From Roseibium litorale (GTDB lineage: Bacteria; Pseudomonadota; Alphaproteobacteria; Rhizobiales; Stappiaceae): a stretch of 64,000 nt of DNA. A program made the translations under genes and the position numbers. Shown in pieces: positions 1 to 8,199 of the stretch (position 1 is its first letter; each line of letters starts with the position of its first letter). The stretch covers positions 62,001 to 126,000 of the forward strand of contig NZ_JACYXI010000006.1 of NCBI RefSeq assembly GCF_014842915.1, written 5' to 3'. Under the pieces are notes generated by a model. That model had not been told where the DNA came from and did not search any database. It saw only the letters and a list, made by a program, of their open reading frames with translations.

Positions 1-173
1 ACCAGCAGGAAGGCGATCAGCACGATGGCCAGAAGTAGGGCCGCCACCACGGGCGGACGCTCCCAGACATAGCCAGCCCAGCTGATGGTGACGACGCCGG
101 GCAAATCCGCCATCCAGGCAAACCCCGCCGCAACAACGAAGAGGAGACCAAAAAAGATCAGGACGCGGACCAT
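1..173 (-). CDS. hemY: HemY-like haem biosynthesis protein, N-terminal fragment
   Basis: Only the first 57 codons lie in the window; the gene runs off the left edge. The ATG at 173-171 follows a GGGAG ribosome site. The visible protein begins MVRVLIFFGLLFVVAAG, a first membrane helix, then a short loop with GVVTITWAGYVWERPP and a second hydrophobic helix. This is the usual N-terminus of the alphaproteobacterial HemY family, an inner-membrane TPR protein of poorly defined role in haem synthesis. It lies 77 bases after the mitofilin gene on the same strand, matching the hemC-hemD-mitofilin-hemY order of Rhizobiales. This protein is distinct from the Bacillus protoporphyrinogen oxidase also called HemY. 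Confidence 0.8.
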   Translation of the reverse strand, partial: MVRVLIFFGLLFVVAAGFAWMADLPGVVTISWAGYVWERPPVVAALLLAIVLIAFLL

Positions 174-193
174 GTTTCTCGCTCCCAGGTCAA

Positions 194-242
194 CCGGCGC
201 TCAACGCCGGACAGAAAACAGCCGCCGGCAAGATGCCGGCGG
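194..242 (-). terminator. Two tandem hairpins between mitofilin gene and hemY
   Basis: CCGCCGGC-aagat-GCCGGCGG (222-242) is a perfect 8 bp stem. On the minus strand it is followed by CTGTTTTCTG. A second hairpin, CCGGCG-ctcaa-CGCCGG, sits at 194-210. Together they could end or attenuate transcription after the mitofilin gene before hemY. The T-run is short, so this may be a processing or partial stop site. Confidence 0.45.
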
Positions 243-250
243 AATTGAAA

Positions 251-2002
251 TCAGTTGCTCTTCTTGCCGAGTGCGGAAAGGAGCTCTTGGGTGGCTTCCG
301 CCGTCAGCTTGTCGGCAGCGATGCGCGCCTTGGTCTTGCTGACCCAGGGCTCACCGATGGTTCTTGCCGCCTCCGGAAGAGACGGAAACTCCGCGACAGC
401 GGCTTCCAGATCGCCCTTGGCAACGGCATCTTCCATCCGCCGCAACACGGCCTCCGGACCAGTGCCATCCGCATCTCCCGGCCCACGGACCGCGATCAGC
501 GACTTGGCACCCGAGAGCAGGTTGTCCAGCATATCGCCAGAGCGCTCCGGCGCACTGAACGCGTCAAACATACGGCGGGCAACACCCGGGAATTCCGCGA
601 TCAGGGCAGTCCGCGATTCAAGCCCCTTTGCCGCATAAGCATCAAGTGCGGAGAGGTCCGTTCCCTCCGGCAGACCTGCCTTCACTGCTGCCAGTTCCGT
701 TTCGAACGGCTGGCCGGAGTCCACAGCAGACCGGAGCGCGGAAACGGAGAGCGCCCGCGCGGCCACTTCCCGCGCCGTAGCATCCCCCATGGTCTTTTCG
801 ACAGCTGCAACCCGGGCGCTCAGCGCTTCGATTTCGCCCTTGAGACCGGAGAGAGCTGAATTCTGTTCATCCGAGGACGACTTCAGGCTGGCGGAAAGAC
901 CGGACACTGTCTCACCAAGCTTGGCCTGGCTGTCGGCAATGGCCTTTGTGGCCGCATCCGAGGAGGCAACAGCCGCCTGGGCTGCCTTTGCAAGCGTCTC
1001 GACACTGGCAATGCGGCTTTCAAGAGCCGAAAGATCGGCTGCGGGCGCGCTTGCCGTCTCTGCAGGCTGCGCAGCGCCAGCTTCCTGCGGTGCCAATGCC
1101 TGAGCTTCACCACCCGCCTGGCTAATGCTGCTGCGCAGCTCGCCAAGTGCGCTTTCAAGACCGGACACGGCGCCACGGCTGGCGTTGTCGACGGTTTCAA
1201 TCTTTTCCTGAAGCTGATCCAGCTTCTTTGCATTTTCGCTGACTGCCGCACCAGTGGTCTCGAGACCCTGAACCTTTTCTTCAAGCCCGGCGACGCGCGA
1301 CAGAACCGCATCGACACGCTCGTCCGCGCCGCTGCCAAACTTCAGAACACCGGCGGAATGAAGCCCATAGGCACCAGCCAAAACGACAAGACCGCCGAAC
1401 AGACCGGCAGAGATCATCGCCACAACGCTACTGCCCTGCTCACCGGTAGAGGCAGTGGCCACAGACGGTTTGGTGGCTGAACCCGAAGAAGCAGACGATC
1501 CGCTACCAGAGCTGCTACCGCTGCTGCTGGACGACGCCCCGGAGGAGGCGGATGCCGTTGAAGAAGACGCACTGGTGCCCTTGCCTGCCTCACCTGCAAC
1601 GGCAGCAGCGAGTTTCTCGCCTGCCACAGTCTTTTCCGGCTCCGTAGCGGCGGCCTTGGGGGCACCTGCGCTCTTGTCGCCGGAGGTTGGCGGAACAGAT
1701 GTCATCGCTGCGCCGGGGGCCGCGGGCTTGGCAGCCGAAGAGGGGGAAGAGGAAGTGGTTGCCTGAGCCTTTGCACCCGCCGTAGCGGCTCCCTGCCCCG
1801 TCGCAGAGGTCTGCGAACCGGCAGCAGCCTTGCCGCCAGCGACAGCTTCTGCCTTCAGGTCGATTGTCACCGGGCGCTTGCCTGCAGAGGCCGCGCTTGA
1901 AGTCGAAGATGCCGTCCCCGCAGACTTGGTGGCTGCGGGCTTCTCAGTTCCGGAAGCCTTGGGTCCGGTTCCGGTGCCTGCCGCGTCCTTGTCCGTTGCC
2001 AT
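251..2002 (-). CDS. Mitofilin (Mic60)-domain inner-membrane protein
   Basis: Start set at the ATG at 2002 (MATDKDAAGT) because GAGGAG lies 7 bases upstream; an earlier in-frame codon at 2017 lacks this. The 583-residue protein has a low-complexity Ala/Ser/Gly/Thr-rich cytoplasmic region (about 1-190), one membrane helix (about 193-215, SVVAMISAGLFGGLVVLAGAY), a coiled-coil region rich in Glu/Lys/Ala heptads (about 230-400) and a C-terminal mitofilin-like domain. This is the layout of alphaproteobacterial homologues of Mic60, which shape membrane invaginations and are typically encoded between hemD and hemY, as here. The Ser/Gly tract at about residues 145-180 is unusually long and may be strain-variable. 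The role in this organism is inferred from family and context. Confidence 0.8.
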   Translation of the reverse strand: MATDKDAAGTGTGPKASGTEKPAATKSAGTASSTSSAASAGKRPVTIDLKAEAVAGGKAAAGSQTSATGQGAATAGAKAQATTSSSPSSAAKPAAPGAAMTSVPPTSGDKSAGAPKAAATEPEKTVAGEKLAAAVAGEAGKGTSASSSTASASSGASSSSSGSSSGSGSSASSGSATKPSVATASTGEQGSSVVAMISAGLFGGLVVLAGAYGLHSAGVLKFGSGADERVDAVLSRVAGLEEKVQGLETTGAAVSENAKKLDQLQEKIETVDNASRGAVSGLESALGELRSSISQAGGEAQALAPQEAGAAQPAETASAPAADLSALESRIASVETLAKAAQAAVASSDAATKAIADSQAKLGETVSGLSASLKSSSDEQNSALSGLKGEIEALSARVAAVEKTMGDATAREVAARALSVSALRSAVDSGQPFETELAAVKAGLPEGTDLSALDAYAAKGLESRTALIAEFPGVARRMFDAFSAPERSGDMLDNLLSGAKSLIAVRGPGDADGTGPEAVLRRMEDAVAKGDLEAAVAEFPSLPEAARTIGEPWVSKTKARIAADKLTAEATQELLSALGKKSN

Positions 2003-2135
2003 CGTGCGTCTCCTCAACCTGTCGCTGGAGCAAGCCAGCCGTCTTCATTCCTACCATACACACTGGCGCCGCGACGGGAACCTGATACGGCAGGTCTTTT
2101 TCGCGGTGCGAGACCAACGACTCGCCTGCTTCGGG

Positions 2136-2843
2136 TTAATTCCCGCTTAAGGCTAACGTCAGCAATGCTTCTTCAGTTGGGTGCGGTGCATGACCGGTCA
2201 AGGCAAGGTCGTGAAATACGCTCACCGATTGCCGCGAAATTCCGATAATCCGCATATGAGGCAGCAGAGACGCCAGTCCAGCCCTGTGCAGCGCGTCCTT
2301 GAAAATTTCAGCAGTACGGCCCGAATAAATCAGAACCGCATCGACACCACCCGCCTTCAGCTGCCTGATGCTTTCTTCCGGCAGATCTCCTTGCGGCGCC
2401 ATCCGGTAGACCACCTCGACCCGGCAGCTCAGCCCCTTGGCGGCAAGCGCGCCTTCCAGATCTCCCGCCCGGTCTTCCGCTGCCGGATAAAGCACGGTCG
2501 CGCCGGAGACTTCTGCTCCGATCAGCTCCGCCAGGGCCTCAAGATCCCGGTCCGCAGAAGAAACCATAGAAAAACCGGCCTCCCGCAAGGCAGACGCCGT
2601 GCGGCCCCCGACAGCGTAGGCCGGCAGTTTGCGAAGCGCCTGGAGCTGAGGATGTGCGGCAAGGCAGGCGGCGGCGCGCACGCTTGTCACCGCAAGCGCT
2701 CCAACACCCGCAAGGTCGAACCTGGCGGGTACCGCTGAGACGAACTCCAGCATGGGCGCCAAAAGTGCCTCGTGGCCCAAGGCCTTAAGCTTGCCCGCTG
2801 TGCGCGTGCAGTCAGGCTCAGGCCGGGTCACGAGAAACCGCAT
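2136..2843 (-). CDS. hemD: Uroporphyrinogen-III synthase
   Basis: This 235-residue cytosolic enzyme cyclises hydroxymethylbilane to uroporphyrinogen III, the branch point to haem, sirohaem and cobalamin. It opens with MRFLVTRPEPDCTRTAGKL and shows the two-lobed HemD pattern, including LAVTSVRAAACLA and the late motif VDAVLIYSGRTAEIF. Sequence conservation in this family is low, so the assignment leans on its position: the start is 2 bases from the hemC stop. The two are almost certainly cotranscribed and translationally coupled. The following 133 bases before the mitofilin gene may hold a separate promoter. Confidence 0.88.
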   Translation of the reverse strand: MRFLVTRPEPDCTRTAGKLKALGHEALLAPMLEFVSAVPARFDLAGVGALAVTSVRAAACLAAHPQLQALRKLPAYAVGGRTASALREAGFSMVSSADRDLEALAELIGAEVSGATVLYPAAEDRAGDLEGALAAKGLSCRVEVVYRMAPQGDLPEESIRQLKAGGVDAVLIYSGRTAEIFKDALHRAGLASLLPHMRIIGISRQSVSVFHDLALTGHAPHPTEEALLTLALSGN

Positions 2844-2845
2844 GG

Positions 2846-3769
2846 TCAGCCTGCCAGAAAATTCGGTCCGGCCAGGTCCTTCAGCGCAAGCCCCGCCTCA
2901 CGGCCAATGATTAGCGCATCAGAGGTAAAGCCCTCGCGGACAATTTCATGCACCTCTGACCCGTCCGGCTTCAGCACCTTGCCGCGGAAATGCAGCTTGC
3001 CGCCCTCGATGGTCGCCAGACCACCGATCGGCGTGCGGCAGGATCCGTCAAGAACAGCCAGGAAGGCCCGCTCCGCATCCAGCCGGAACTGCGTATCTGC
3101 ATCATGGATCGGCGCGAGCAGCTCCAGCGTTTCCTCATCGTCCAGGCGGCTTTCAATGCCGATGGCGCCCTGACCGACGGCCGGCAGAAAGTCATCCGTA
3201 TTCAGCAGACTGGTTACATGCTCCTCAAGGCCAAGGCGGCGCAGACCTGCATAAGCCAGCAGCGTCGCATCCACCTGGCCTTCTGCCAGTTTCTTCAGCC
3301 GGGTCTGCAGGTTGCCGCGATACATGACCACTTCGATGTCCGGACGCAGGCGCTTGATCATCGCCTGGCGGCGCAAAGAGCTGGACCCGACCACCGCGCC
3401 CTGGGGCAGGTCGGTCAGGGTCTTGGCCTTTGGCGACAGGAAGGCATCGCGCACGTCTTCACGCGGCAAAAAGGCTGTGAGACCCAGACCATCGGGCAGA
3501 ACGGTCGGCATGTCCTTGGACGAATGAACCGCCAGATCGATGCGGCCATCCAGCATGGCTTCCTCGATCTCCTTGGTGAACAGCCCCTTGCCACCGGCTT
3601 CCGACAGCGGACGGTCCTGGATCTGATCACCAGAGGTCTTGATCACGACGATCTCGAACGCCTCCTCGGGAAGATCATGAGCAGCCATCAGACGGCTGCG
3701 GGTCTCATGAGCCTGAGCGAGGGCGAGAGCGCTGCCGCGCGTACCGATACGGATAAGTTTGGAAGCCAA
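2846..3769 (-). CDS. hemC: Hydroxymethylbilane synthase (porphobilinogen deaminase)
   Basis: HemC polymerises four porphobilinogens into hydroxymethylbilane. The conserved N-terminus [17 protein letters not shown] and the cofactor-binding cysteine motif [11 protein letters not shown] are present. There is no in-frame ATG near the N-terminus. The TTG at 3769 gives 307 residues, the normal family length, with GGGAATTGAG just upstream. A longer reading from a TTG at 3874 would add 35 atypical residues and run up to tsaD. I chose 3769. The gene is divergent from tsaD, so the roughly 100 bases between probably hold both promoters. A TTG start may keep translation of this pathway enzyme low. Confidence 0.92.
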   Translation of the reverse strand: MASKLIRIGTRGSALALAQAHETRSRLMAAHDLPEEAFEIVVIKTSGDQIQDRPLSEAGGKGLFTKEIEEAMLDGRIDLAVHSSKDMPTVLPDGLGLTAFLPREDVRDAFLSPKAKTLTDLPQGAVVGSSSLRRQAMIKRLRPDIEVVMYRGNLQTRLKKLAEGQVDATLLAYAGLRRLGLEEHVTSLLNTDDFLPAVGQGAIGIESRLDDEETLELLAPIHDADTQFRLDAERAFLAVLDGSCRTPIGGLATIEGGKLHFRGKVLKPDGSEVHEIVREGFTSDALIIGREAGLALKDLAGPNFLAG

Positions 3770-3876
3770 GAACTCAATTCCCAGAAATTCGGACCCGGAC
3801 GGGCCAAGAAACGTGACGACTTTTTGCTCGGTAGATGATAGGCCCTTGGCTTGCAATGGCCAATGCAGAAGCAAGA

Positions 3877-4983
3877 ATGAATTCCGCCGAAACCCAATGC
3901 GACATGCAGTCGCTGACCGTTCTGGGCATAGAGACGAGTTGTGACGAGACCGCCGCCGCCGTGGTCCGGGGTCCGGCTTCGCCTGAAATCCTGTCCAACG
4001 TTATCCGCTCCCAGATCGACGAACACACCGAATTCGGCGGCGTTGTGCCGGAAATCGCAGCCCGCGCCCACATCGAGGTGCTCGACCGTATTGTCGCGGA
4101 AGCTCTTGCGGAAGCCAAGTGCAGCTTCGATGACATAGATGCCATTGCAGCAACGGCGGGCCCCGGCCTGATCGGCGGGGTGATTGTCGGCCTGATGACA
4201 GCCAAGGCCATCGCCATGGCGGCTGGCAAGCCGCTGATCGCGGTCAATCATCTGGAGGGTCATGCGCTCACAGCGCGGCTGACCGACGACCTCGGCTTCC
4301 CCTTCCTGCTGCTGCTGGTCTCCGGCGGCCACAGCCAGTTTCTGATGGTGCGCGGCATCGGCGACTACGAGCGCCTGGGCACCACCATTGACGATGCCAT
4401 CGGCGAAGCCTTCGACAAGACAGCAAAGCTTCTCGGCCTGCCCTATCCCGGCGGCCCGGCGGTGGAACAGATGGCCCGCAAGGGCGATCCGAACCGGTTC
4501 CGCCTGCCCCGCCCGCTGCTGGACCGTCCCGGTCTCGACATGTCTTTCGCAGGCCTCAAGACCGCACTACGCACACAGGCCCAGAAGCTGGAGCCCGTGG
4601 ACGACCAGACCGTCGCTGACCTGTGCGCCGCCTTCCAGAAGGCCGTCGCAGGCGTCCTGTCCGCCCGCACCCGCACCGCGCTGGACCTGTTCCGCGAGCG
4701 TTATCCGGACATTCAGCCTGCCATCGTCGTTGCCGGCGGTGTGGCAGCCAATCAGGAAATCCGCAGCGCCCTAACGGAAGCCGCAGAGCAGGCAGGCGCC
4801 CGTTTTGTTGCCCCGCCCATGCGGCTGTGCACGGACAATGCAGCGATGATCGCCTGGGCCGGGATCGAGCGTCTGCGCCTTGGTCCTGTCGATGACATGA
4901 ACCTGTCTCCGCGCCCACGCTGGCCTCTGGACCAGATTTCCGGCAGTGTTCTGGGCTCTGGGAAAAAAGGCGCCAAGGTCTGA
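3877..4983 (+). CDS. tsaD: tRNA N6-adenosine threonylcarbamoyltransferase
   Basis: TsaD transfers the threonylcarbamoyl group to A37 of ANN-decoding tRNAs, working with TsaB and TsaE. The Kae1/TsaD signatures are clear: [15 protein letters not shown] at the N-terminus, NHLEGHALT (metal-binding His residues) and [11 protein letters not shown]. The C-terminus has [10 protein letters not shown] and the [12 protein letters not shown] motif. Three in-frame ATGs exist (3835, 3877, 3904). I chose 3877 because AGAAG lies just upstream. The 3904 start ([12 protein letters not shown]) would fit the bare family minimum better, so the start remains uncertain by nine codons. The gene is divergent from hemC. 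Confidence 0.93.
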   Translation: MNSAETQCDMQSLTVLGIETSCDETAAAVVRGPASPEILSNVIRSQIDEHTEFGGVVPEIAARAHIEVLDRIVAEALAEAKCSFDDIDAIAATAGPGLIGGVIVGLMTAKAIAMAAGKPLIAVNHLEGHALTARLTDDLGFPFLLLLVSGGHSQFLMVRGIGDYERLGTTIDDAIGEAFDKTAKLLGLPYPGGPAVEQMARKGDPNRFRLPRPLLDRPGLDMSFAGLKTALRTQAQKLEPVDDQTVADLCAAFQKAVAGVLSARTRTALDLFRERYPDIQPAIVVAGGVAANQEIRSALTEAAEQAGARFVAPPMRLCTDNAAMIAWAGIERLRLGPVDDMNLSPRPRWPLDQISGSVLGSGKKGAKV

Positions 4984-5061
4984 GCGTCCATTCACACCCG
5001 GTTCCGCATTGCTGCCAGACTTGATAGGGATAACCGCATCCAGCAAGAAACGGATTCGGTG

Positions 5062-5559
5062 ATGAAGATTTACCACAAGGCCTATGTCTATCTCACCTGC
5101 GGGTCCCGCTTGCTGGTCTTCAGCGAACCGGATCACCCGGAAGTCGCCCTGCAGATTCCGGGCGGCACCATTGATCCGGGTGAAAGCTATCTGATCGGCG
5201 CCCGCCGCGAGTTCATCGAGGAAACCGGCCTCGTTCTGGACACGGCCTTCGAACATTTCGCCAGTCAGGACATTCCCTTTGAAACGCTGAAGGACCATCC
5301 TCAGTGCCAGACGCCGCCGGATCAGCCCCTGCGTGGCCGGCATATCCGCAAGCTCTTCCATGCGAAGATTGATAGGATCCCGAAGGAAGAGTGGGAGCAT
5401 TTCGAAATGACGCCCAGCAATGGCGGCGACCCGATCCGGTTCCGGTTGTTCTGGCTTGATCTCTTCGGTGAGGAACTCAACCGTCCGGATGCCTTCTTTT
5501 CGTTTTTCAGCGATCCGCTCGAAGCTCTTCGGGCACGGATATCAGGAGGAACGGCATGA
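5062..5559 (+). CDS. NUDIX hydrolase
   Basis: A 165-residue protein with a full Nudix box: GGTIDPGESY followed by ARREFIEETG, giving G-x5-E-x7-REUxEExGU. Such enzymes hydrolyse nucleoside diphosphates linked to another moiety; the substrate cannot be read from the sequence. The ATG at 5062 is preferred over the adjacent GTG at 5059. It sits 78 bases after tsaD. Its stop overlaps the gpsA start (ATGA), so it is translationally coupled to glycerol-phosphate dehydrogenase. The coupling may only reflect genome compaction. Confidence 0.85.
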   Translation: MKIYHKAYVYLTCGSRLLVFSEPDHPEVALQIPGGTIDPGESYLIGARREFIEETGLVLDTAFEHFASQDIPFETLKDHPQCQTPPDQPLRGRHIRKLFHAKIDRIPKEEWEHFEMTPSNGGDPIRFRLFWLDLFGEELNRPDAFFSFFSDPLEALRARISGGTA

Positions 5560-6563
5560 CATCTGTCGAGCGAATCGGCGTTGCCGGTGGCGGCGCCTGG
5601 GGAACCGCGCTGGCTCTGACAGCAGCACGCGCCGGGCGGAACGTGACCCTGTGGGCACGGGATCCGGGCACCGTGTCCGACATCCGCTCCCGCCAGCAGA
5701 ACAGCCGCTATCTGCCTGGCATCACCTTTGATGAAGAGGTTCGCGCCACCAGCGAACTGGCCGATTTTGCCGCCATGGATGCCATCCTTCTGGTGACCCC
5801 GGCCCAGACCACCCGCGCAATGCTGGCTGCTCTGAAACCACACCTGCGCCCAAATATTCCGGTCGTGCTCTGCGCCAAGGGCATCGAGCAGGGCAGCGGC
5901 AAGCTTCTGACGGAAGTGATGGCCGAGGAACTGCCGGACGCACAGCCTGCGCTGCTGTCAGGCCCCAGCTTTGCCGATGACGTCGCCAAGGGTCTGCCAA
6001 CTGCGGTCACGATTGCGGCCGGAACTCAGGAGAAGGCCGACAGCCTTTCGCGCGCCATGGCCTCCCAGGCCTTCCGGCCCTATACCTCGACCGACCTCAT
6101 CGGTGTGCAGGTTGGCGGCGCGCTCAAGAACGTGCTGGCCATTGCCTGTGGCGCGGTGGTCGGCCGCAAGCTTGGCGCCAGCGCGCAAGCCGCTCTCACC
6201 GCACGCGGCTTCGCAGAACTCACCCGCCTGGGTCTTGCCATGGGTGCCAAGCAGGACACGCTCACCGGCCTCTCTGGCCTCGGCGACCTCGTACTTACTT
6301 GCTCGACACCCCAGTCCCGCAACTTCTCCTTCGGCATAGAGCTTGGCCGCGGTAAGACGGCCCAAGACCTCATTGCCTCAGGCGGCAAGCTGGCGGAGGG
6401 AGCTCACTCAGCCCGCATAGCGGTGGAACTTGCCGAGCGGCTGAAGGTGGATCTGCCCATTTCCACCACGGTGGCTCAGCTGATCTCCGGTAAACTCTCC
6501 ATTGATGAGGCGATCACGGCGCTGATGTCCAGGCCGCTGAAATCCGAAAGCGCCGGGGCCTGA
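5556..6563 (+). CDS. gpsA: NAD(P)-dependent glycerol-3-phosphate dehydrogenase
   Basis: GpsA reduces dihydroxyacetone phosphate to sn-glycerol-3-phosphate for phospholipid synthesis. The 335 residues include the Rossmann motif GGGAWGTALAL near the N-terminus, GPSFADDVAKGLPTAVT in the middle, and the catalytic lysine segment GGALKNVLAIACG. Length matches the family. The start overlaps the NUDIX stop by four bases, with AGGAGG six bases before the ATG. tsaD, NUDIX and gpsA probably form one transcript. Confidence 0.95.
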   Translation: MTSVERIGVAGGGAWGTALALTAARAGRNVTLWARDPGTVSDIRSRQQNSRYLPGITFDEEVRATSELADFAAMDAILLVTPAQTTRAMLAALKPHLRPNIPVVLCAKGIEQGSGKLLTEVMAEELPDAQPALLSGPSFADDVAKGLPTAVTIAAGTQEKADSLSRAMASQAFRPYTSTDLIGVQVGGALKNVLAIACGAVVGRKLGASAQAALTARGFAELTRLGLAMGAKQDTLTGLSGLGDLVLTCSTPQSRNFSFGIELGRGKTAQDLIASGGKLAEGAHSARIAVELAERLKVDLPISTTVAQLISGKLSIDEAITALMSRPLKSESAGA

Positions 6564-6675
6564 TTTCCCCCGCATTCGCGCGGCCGTCACGCACATATCT
6601 GCGCGAAAAATCTTTCCCGATTGAGTTTGCGGGCTGCCTGCTTCTAAAGTGCGCCAACTCAACATGGAGACCGCA

Positions 6676-6966
6676 ATGCTCTTTGCTTTCCTTTGCACCG
6701 ACAAGCCCGGCGCCCTTCAGCTCCGCCTGGACAACCGCCCGGCGCATATTGAATTCCTCAAAGGCCTCGGTGATAGCCTGAAGGCCGCAGGACCCTTCCT
6801 GGATGATGATGGCAATATGGCCGGGTCGCTGGTGATTGTAGACGCAGCGGACAAGGCGGCTGCTCAGGCCATCGCGGACCGGGACCCCTATGCCAAGGCA
6901 GGCCTTTTTGCGTCCGTTGAAATCCGCGCCTGGAACTGGGCCGTGAAGAACCCGGAGGCGAAGTAA
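6676..6966 (+). CDS. YciI family protein
   Basis: A 96-residue alpha/beta protein of the YciI/DGPF family starting MLFAFLCTDKPGALQLRLDNR, with the conserved RPAHIEFLK and the late DPYAKAGLF segment typical of the ferredoxin-like fold. The ATG at 6676 is preferred because GGAGA lies seven bases upstream; the ATG at 6664 has no such site. In some relatives the family shows dehydrochlorinase or condensation activity, but the function in this genomic context is unknown. It abuts the EVE-domain gene: its TAA is immediately followed by the GTG at 6967. Confidence 0.85.
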   Translation: MLFAFLCTDKPGALQLRLDNRPAHIEFLKGLGDSLKAAGPFLDDDGNMAGSLVIVDAADKAAAQAIADRDPYAKAGLFASVEIRAWNWAVKNPEAK

Positions 6967-7392
6967 GTGCGTTACTGGCTGATCAAGTCCGAGCCGGACA
7001 AATGGTCCTGGGAACAGCAGAAGGCCAAGGGCGCTGAAGGTGAACCCTGGGACGGCATCCGCAACTATCAGGCCCGGAACAACATGCGGGCGATGGAAAT
7101 CGGCGACAAGGCGTTTTTCTATCACTCCAACATCGGCAAGGAAGTCGTCGGCATCGTCGAAGTGTGCAGCGGGATTCATCCGGATCCCAAGACCGACGAT
7201 CCGCGCTGGGAATGCGTTGACTTCCGCGCCGTCCGCGACATGCCCAAGCCGGTCACCCTGGCCGATGTGAAGGCTGAACCGCGCCTCTCCGAAATGTCCC
7301 TCGTCACCTCCATGCGTCTGTCCGTCCAGCCTGTGACGGAAGAAGAATGGCGCATTGTGTGCGAGATGGGCGGCCTTAAAGACCCTGCCTAA
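6967..7392 (+). CDS. EVE domain-containing protein
   Basis: A 141-residue single-domain protein that begins at a GTG directly after the previous stop: MRYWLIKSEPDKWSWEQQ. EVE domains are PUA/YTH-like folds thought to bind modified bases in nucleic acid; the human relative THYN1 has the same core. Conserved segments seen here are GEPWDGIRNYQARNNMR and KAFFYHSNIGKEVVGI. In alphaproteobacteria it commonly follows a yciI gene, as here. Its physiological target is not known. The next gene begins at the base after its stop, so the three genes from 6676 to 8052 look like one operon. Confidence 0.9.
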   Translation: MRYWLIKSEPDKWSWEQQKAKGAEGEPWDGIRNYQARNNMRAMEIGDKAFFYHSNIGKEVVGIVEVCSGIHPDPKTDDPRWECVDFRAVRDMPKPVTLADVKAEPRLSEMSLVTSMRLSVQPVTEEEWRIVCEMGGLKDPA

Positions 7393-8052
7393 ATGGACCC
7401 AGTCAAAGATCCTGCTCACTTCATCCGGACCCAGACACGCATCAAACCAGTGCCGCATGCGGAGGAAATCCGCCTGCATCTGGCCGATGAAGCCATGGAT
7501 CTTTGGCAATGCACCGAAGACGAGCTGGGCGAGATAGGCCTGCCGCCGCCGTTCTGGGCCTTTGCCTGGGCTGGCGGTCAGGCCCTCGCCCGGCACATTC
7601 TGGACAATCCCGGCATGGTCGCGGGCAAGCGGATTCTCGATTTCGCCTCCGGCTCCGGCATTGTCGGCATCGCCGCCATGATGGCGGGCGCTGCCAGCTG
7701 TTCCGCCGTCGACATCGACCGCTTCGCCAAGACAGCTGGCGAGCTAAACGCCGCGCTGAACAATGTGGCCGTCAGCTTTTCGACTGAAGACATCACGTCA
7801 GGTCCCGCGCCTGATGTGGACCTCGCCTTCTTCGGCGATGTCTTCTACGACAAGCCCATGGCGCTGAAAGTTCTGGCCTTTGCGGACAGGCTGCAGGCCA
7901 AGGGCACGAAGGTCTATGTCGGCGACCCCGGCAGATCCTATCTGCCCAGGGAAAGGCTGGAACTTCTGGCAACCTATGCGGTCCCCGTGGTCGGTGCGCT
8001 GGAAGACGCGGAAATCAAAAAGTCGAGCGTCTACAGACTCTTGCCCCGATAA
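7393..8052 (+). CDS. ETFB lysine methyltransferase-like SAM methyltransferase
   Basis: A 219-residue class I methyltransferase (COG3897, nicotinamide N-methylase/METTL20-like group). The SAM-binding motif I is KRILDFASGSGIVGIAA, followed by acidic CSAVDIDRFA and the post-I segment DLAFFGDVFYD. The characteristic PPPFWAFAWAGGQALAR precedes motif I. Relatives of METTL20 (human ETFBKMT) methylate lysines of the electron-transfer flavoprotein beta subunit, and bacterial orthologues are reported to share this activity; for this protein that is inference. It starts immediately after the EVE gene stop. Confidence 0.8.
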   Translation: MDPVKDPAHFIRTQTRIKPVPHAEEIRLHLADEAMDLWQCTEDELGEIGLPPPFWAFAWAGGQALARHILDNPGMVAGKRILDFASGSGIVGIAAMMAGAASCSAVDIDRFAKTAGELNAALNNVAVSFSTEDITSGPAPDVDLAFFGDVFYDKPMALKVLAFADRLQAKGTKVYVGDPGRSYLPRERLELLATYAVPVVGALEDAEIKKSSVYRLLPR

Positions 8053-8199
8053 CAGGCGGTATGATCAAAATTCCGCCAGGACCAGGGATTGCGCGCGCCG
8101 GACCTTTTTCCTCTGCATTCAATCCGCTAGTCTGCACCTGACTTGCGGCTCTTTTGGGCCGCCACAACATGCTTCCCGTACGGCTTCAAGGAGCGACCG

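Noticed and set aside
1414-1665. Ser/Gly-coding low-complexity tract in the mitofilin gene as a DNA repeat array
   Set aside because: The codons vary and no unit repeats at DNA level; it is protein low complexity, not a tandem repeat or CRISPR.
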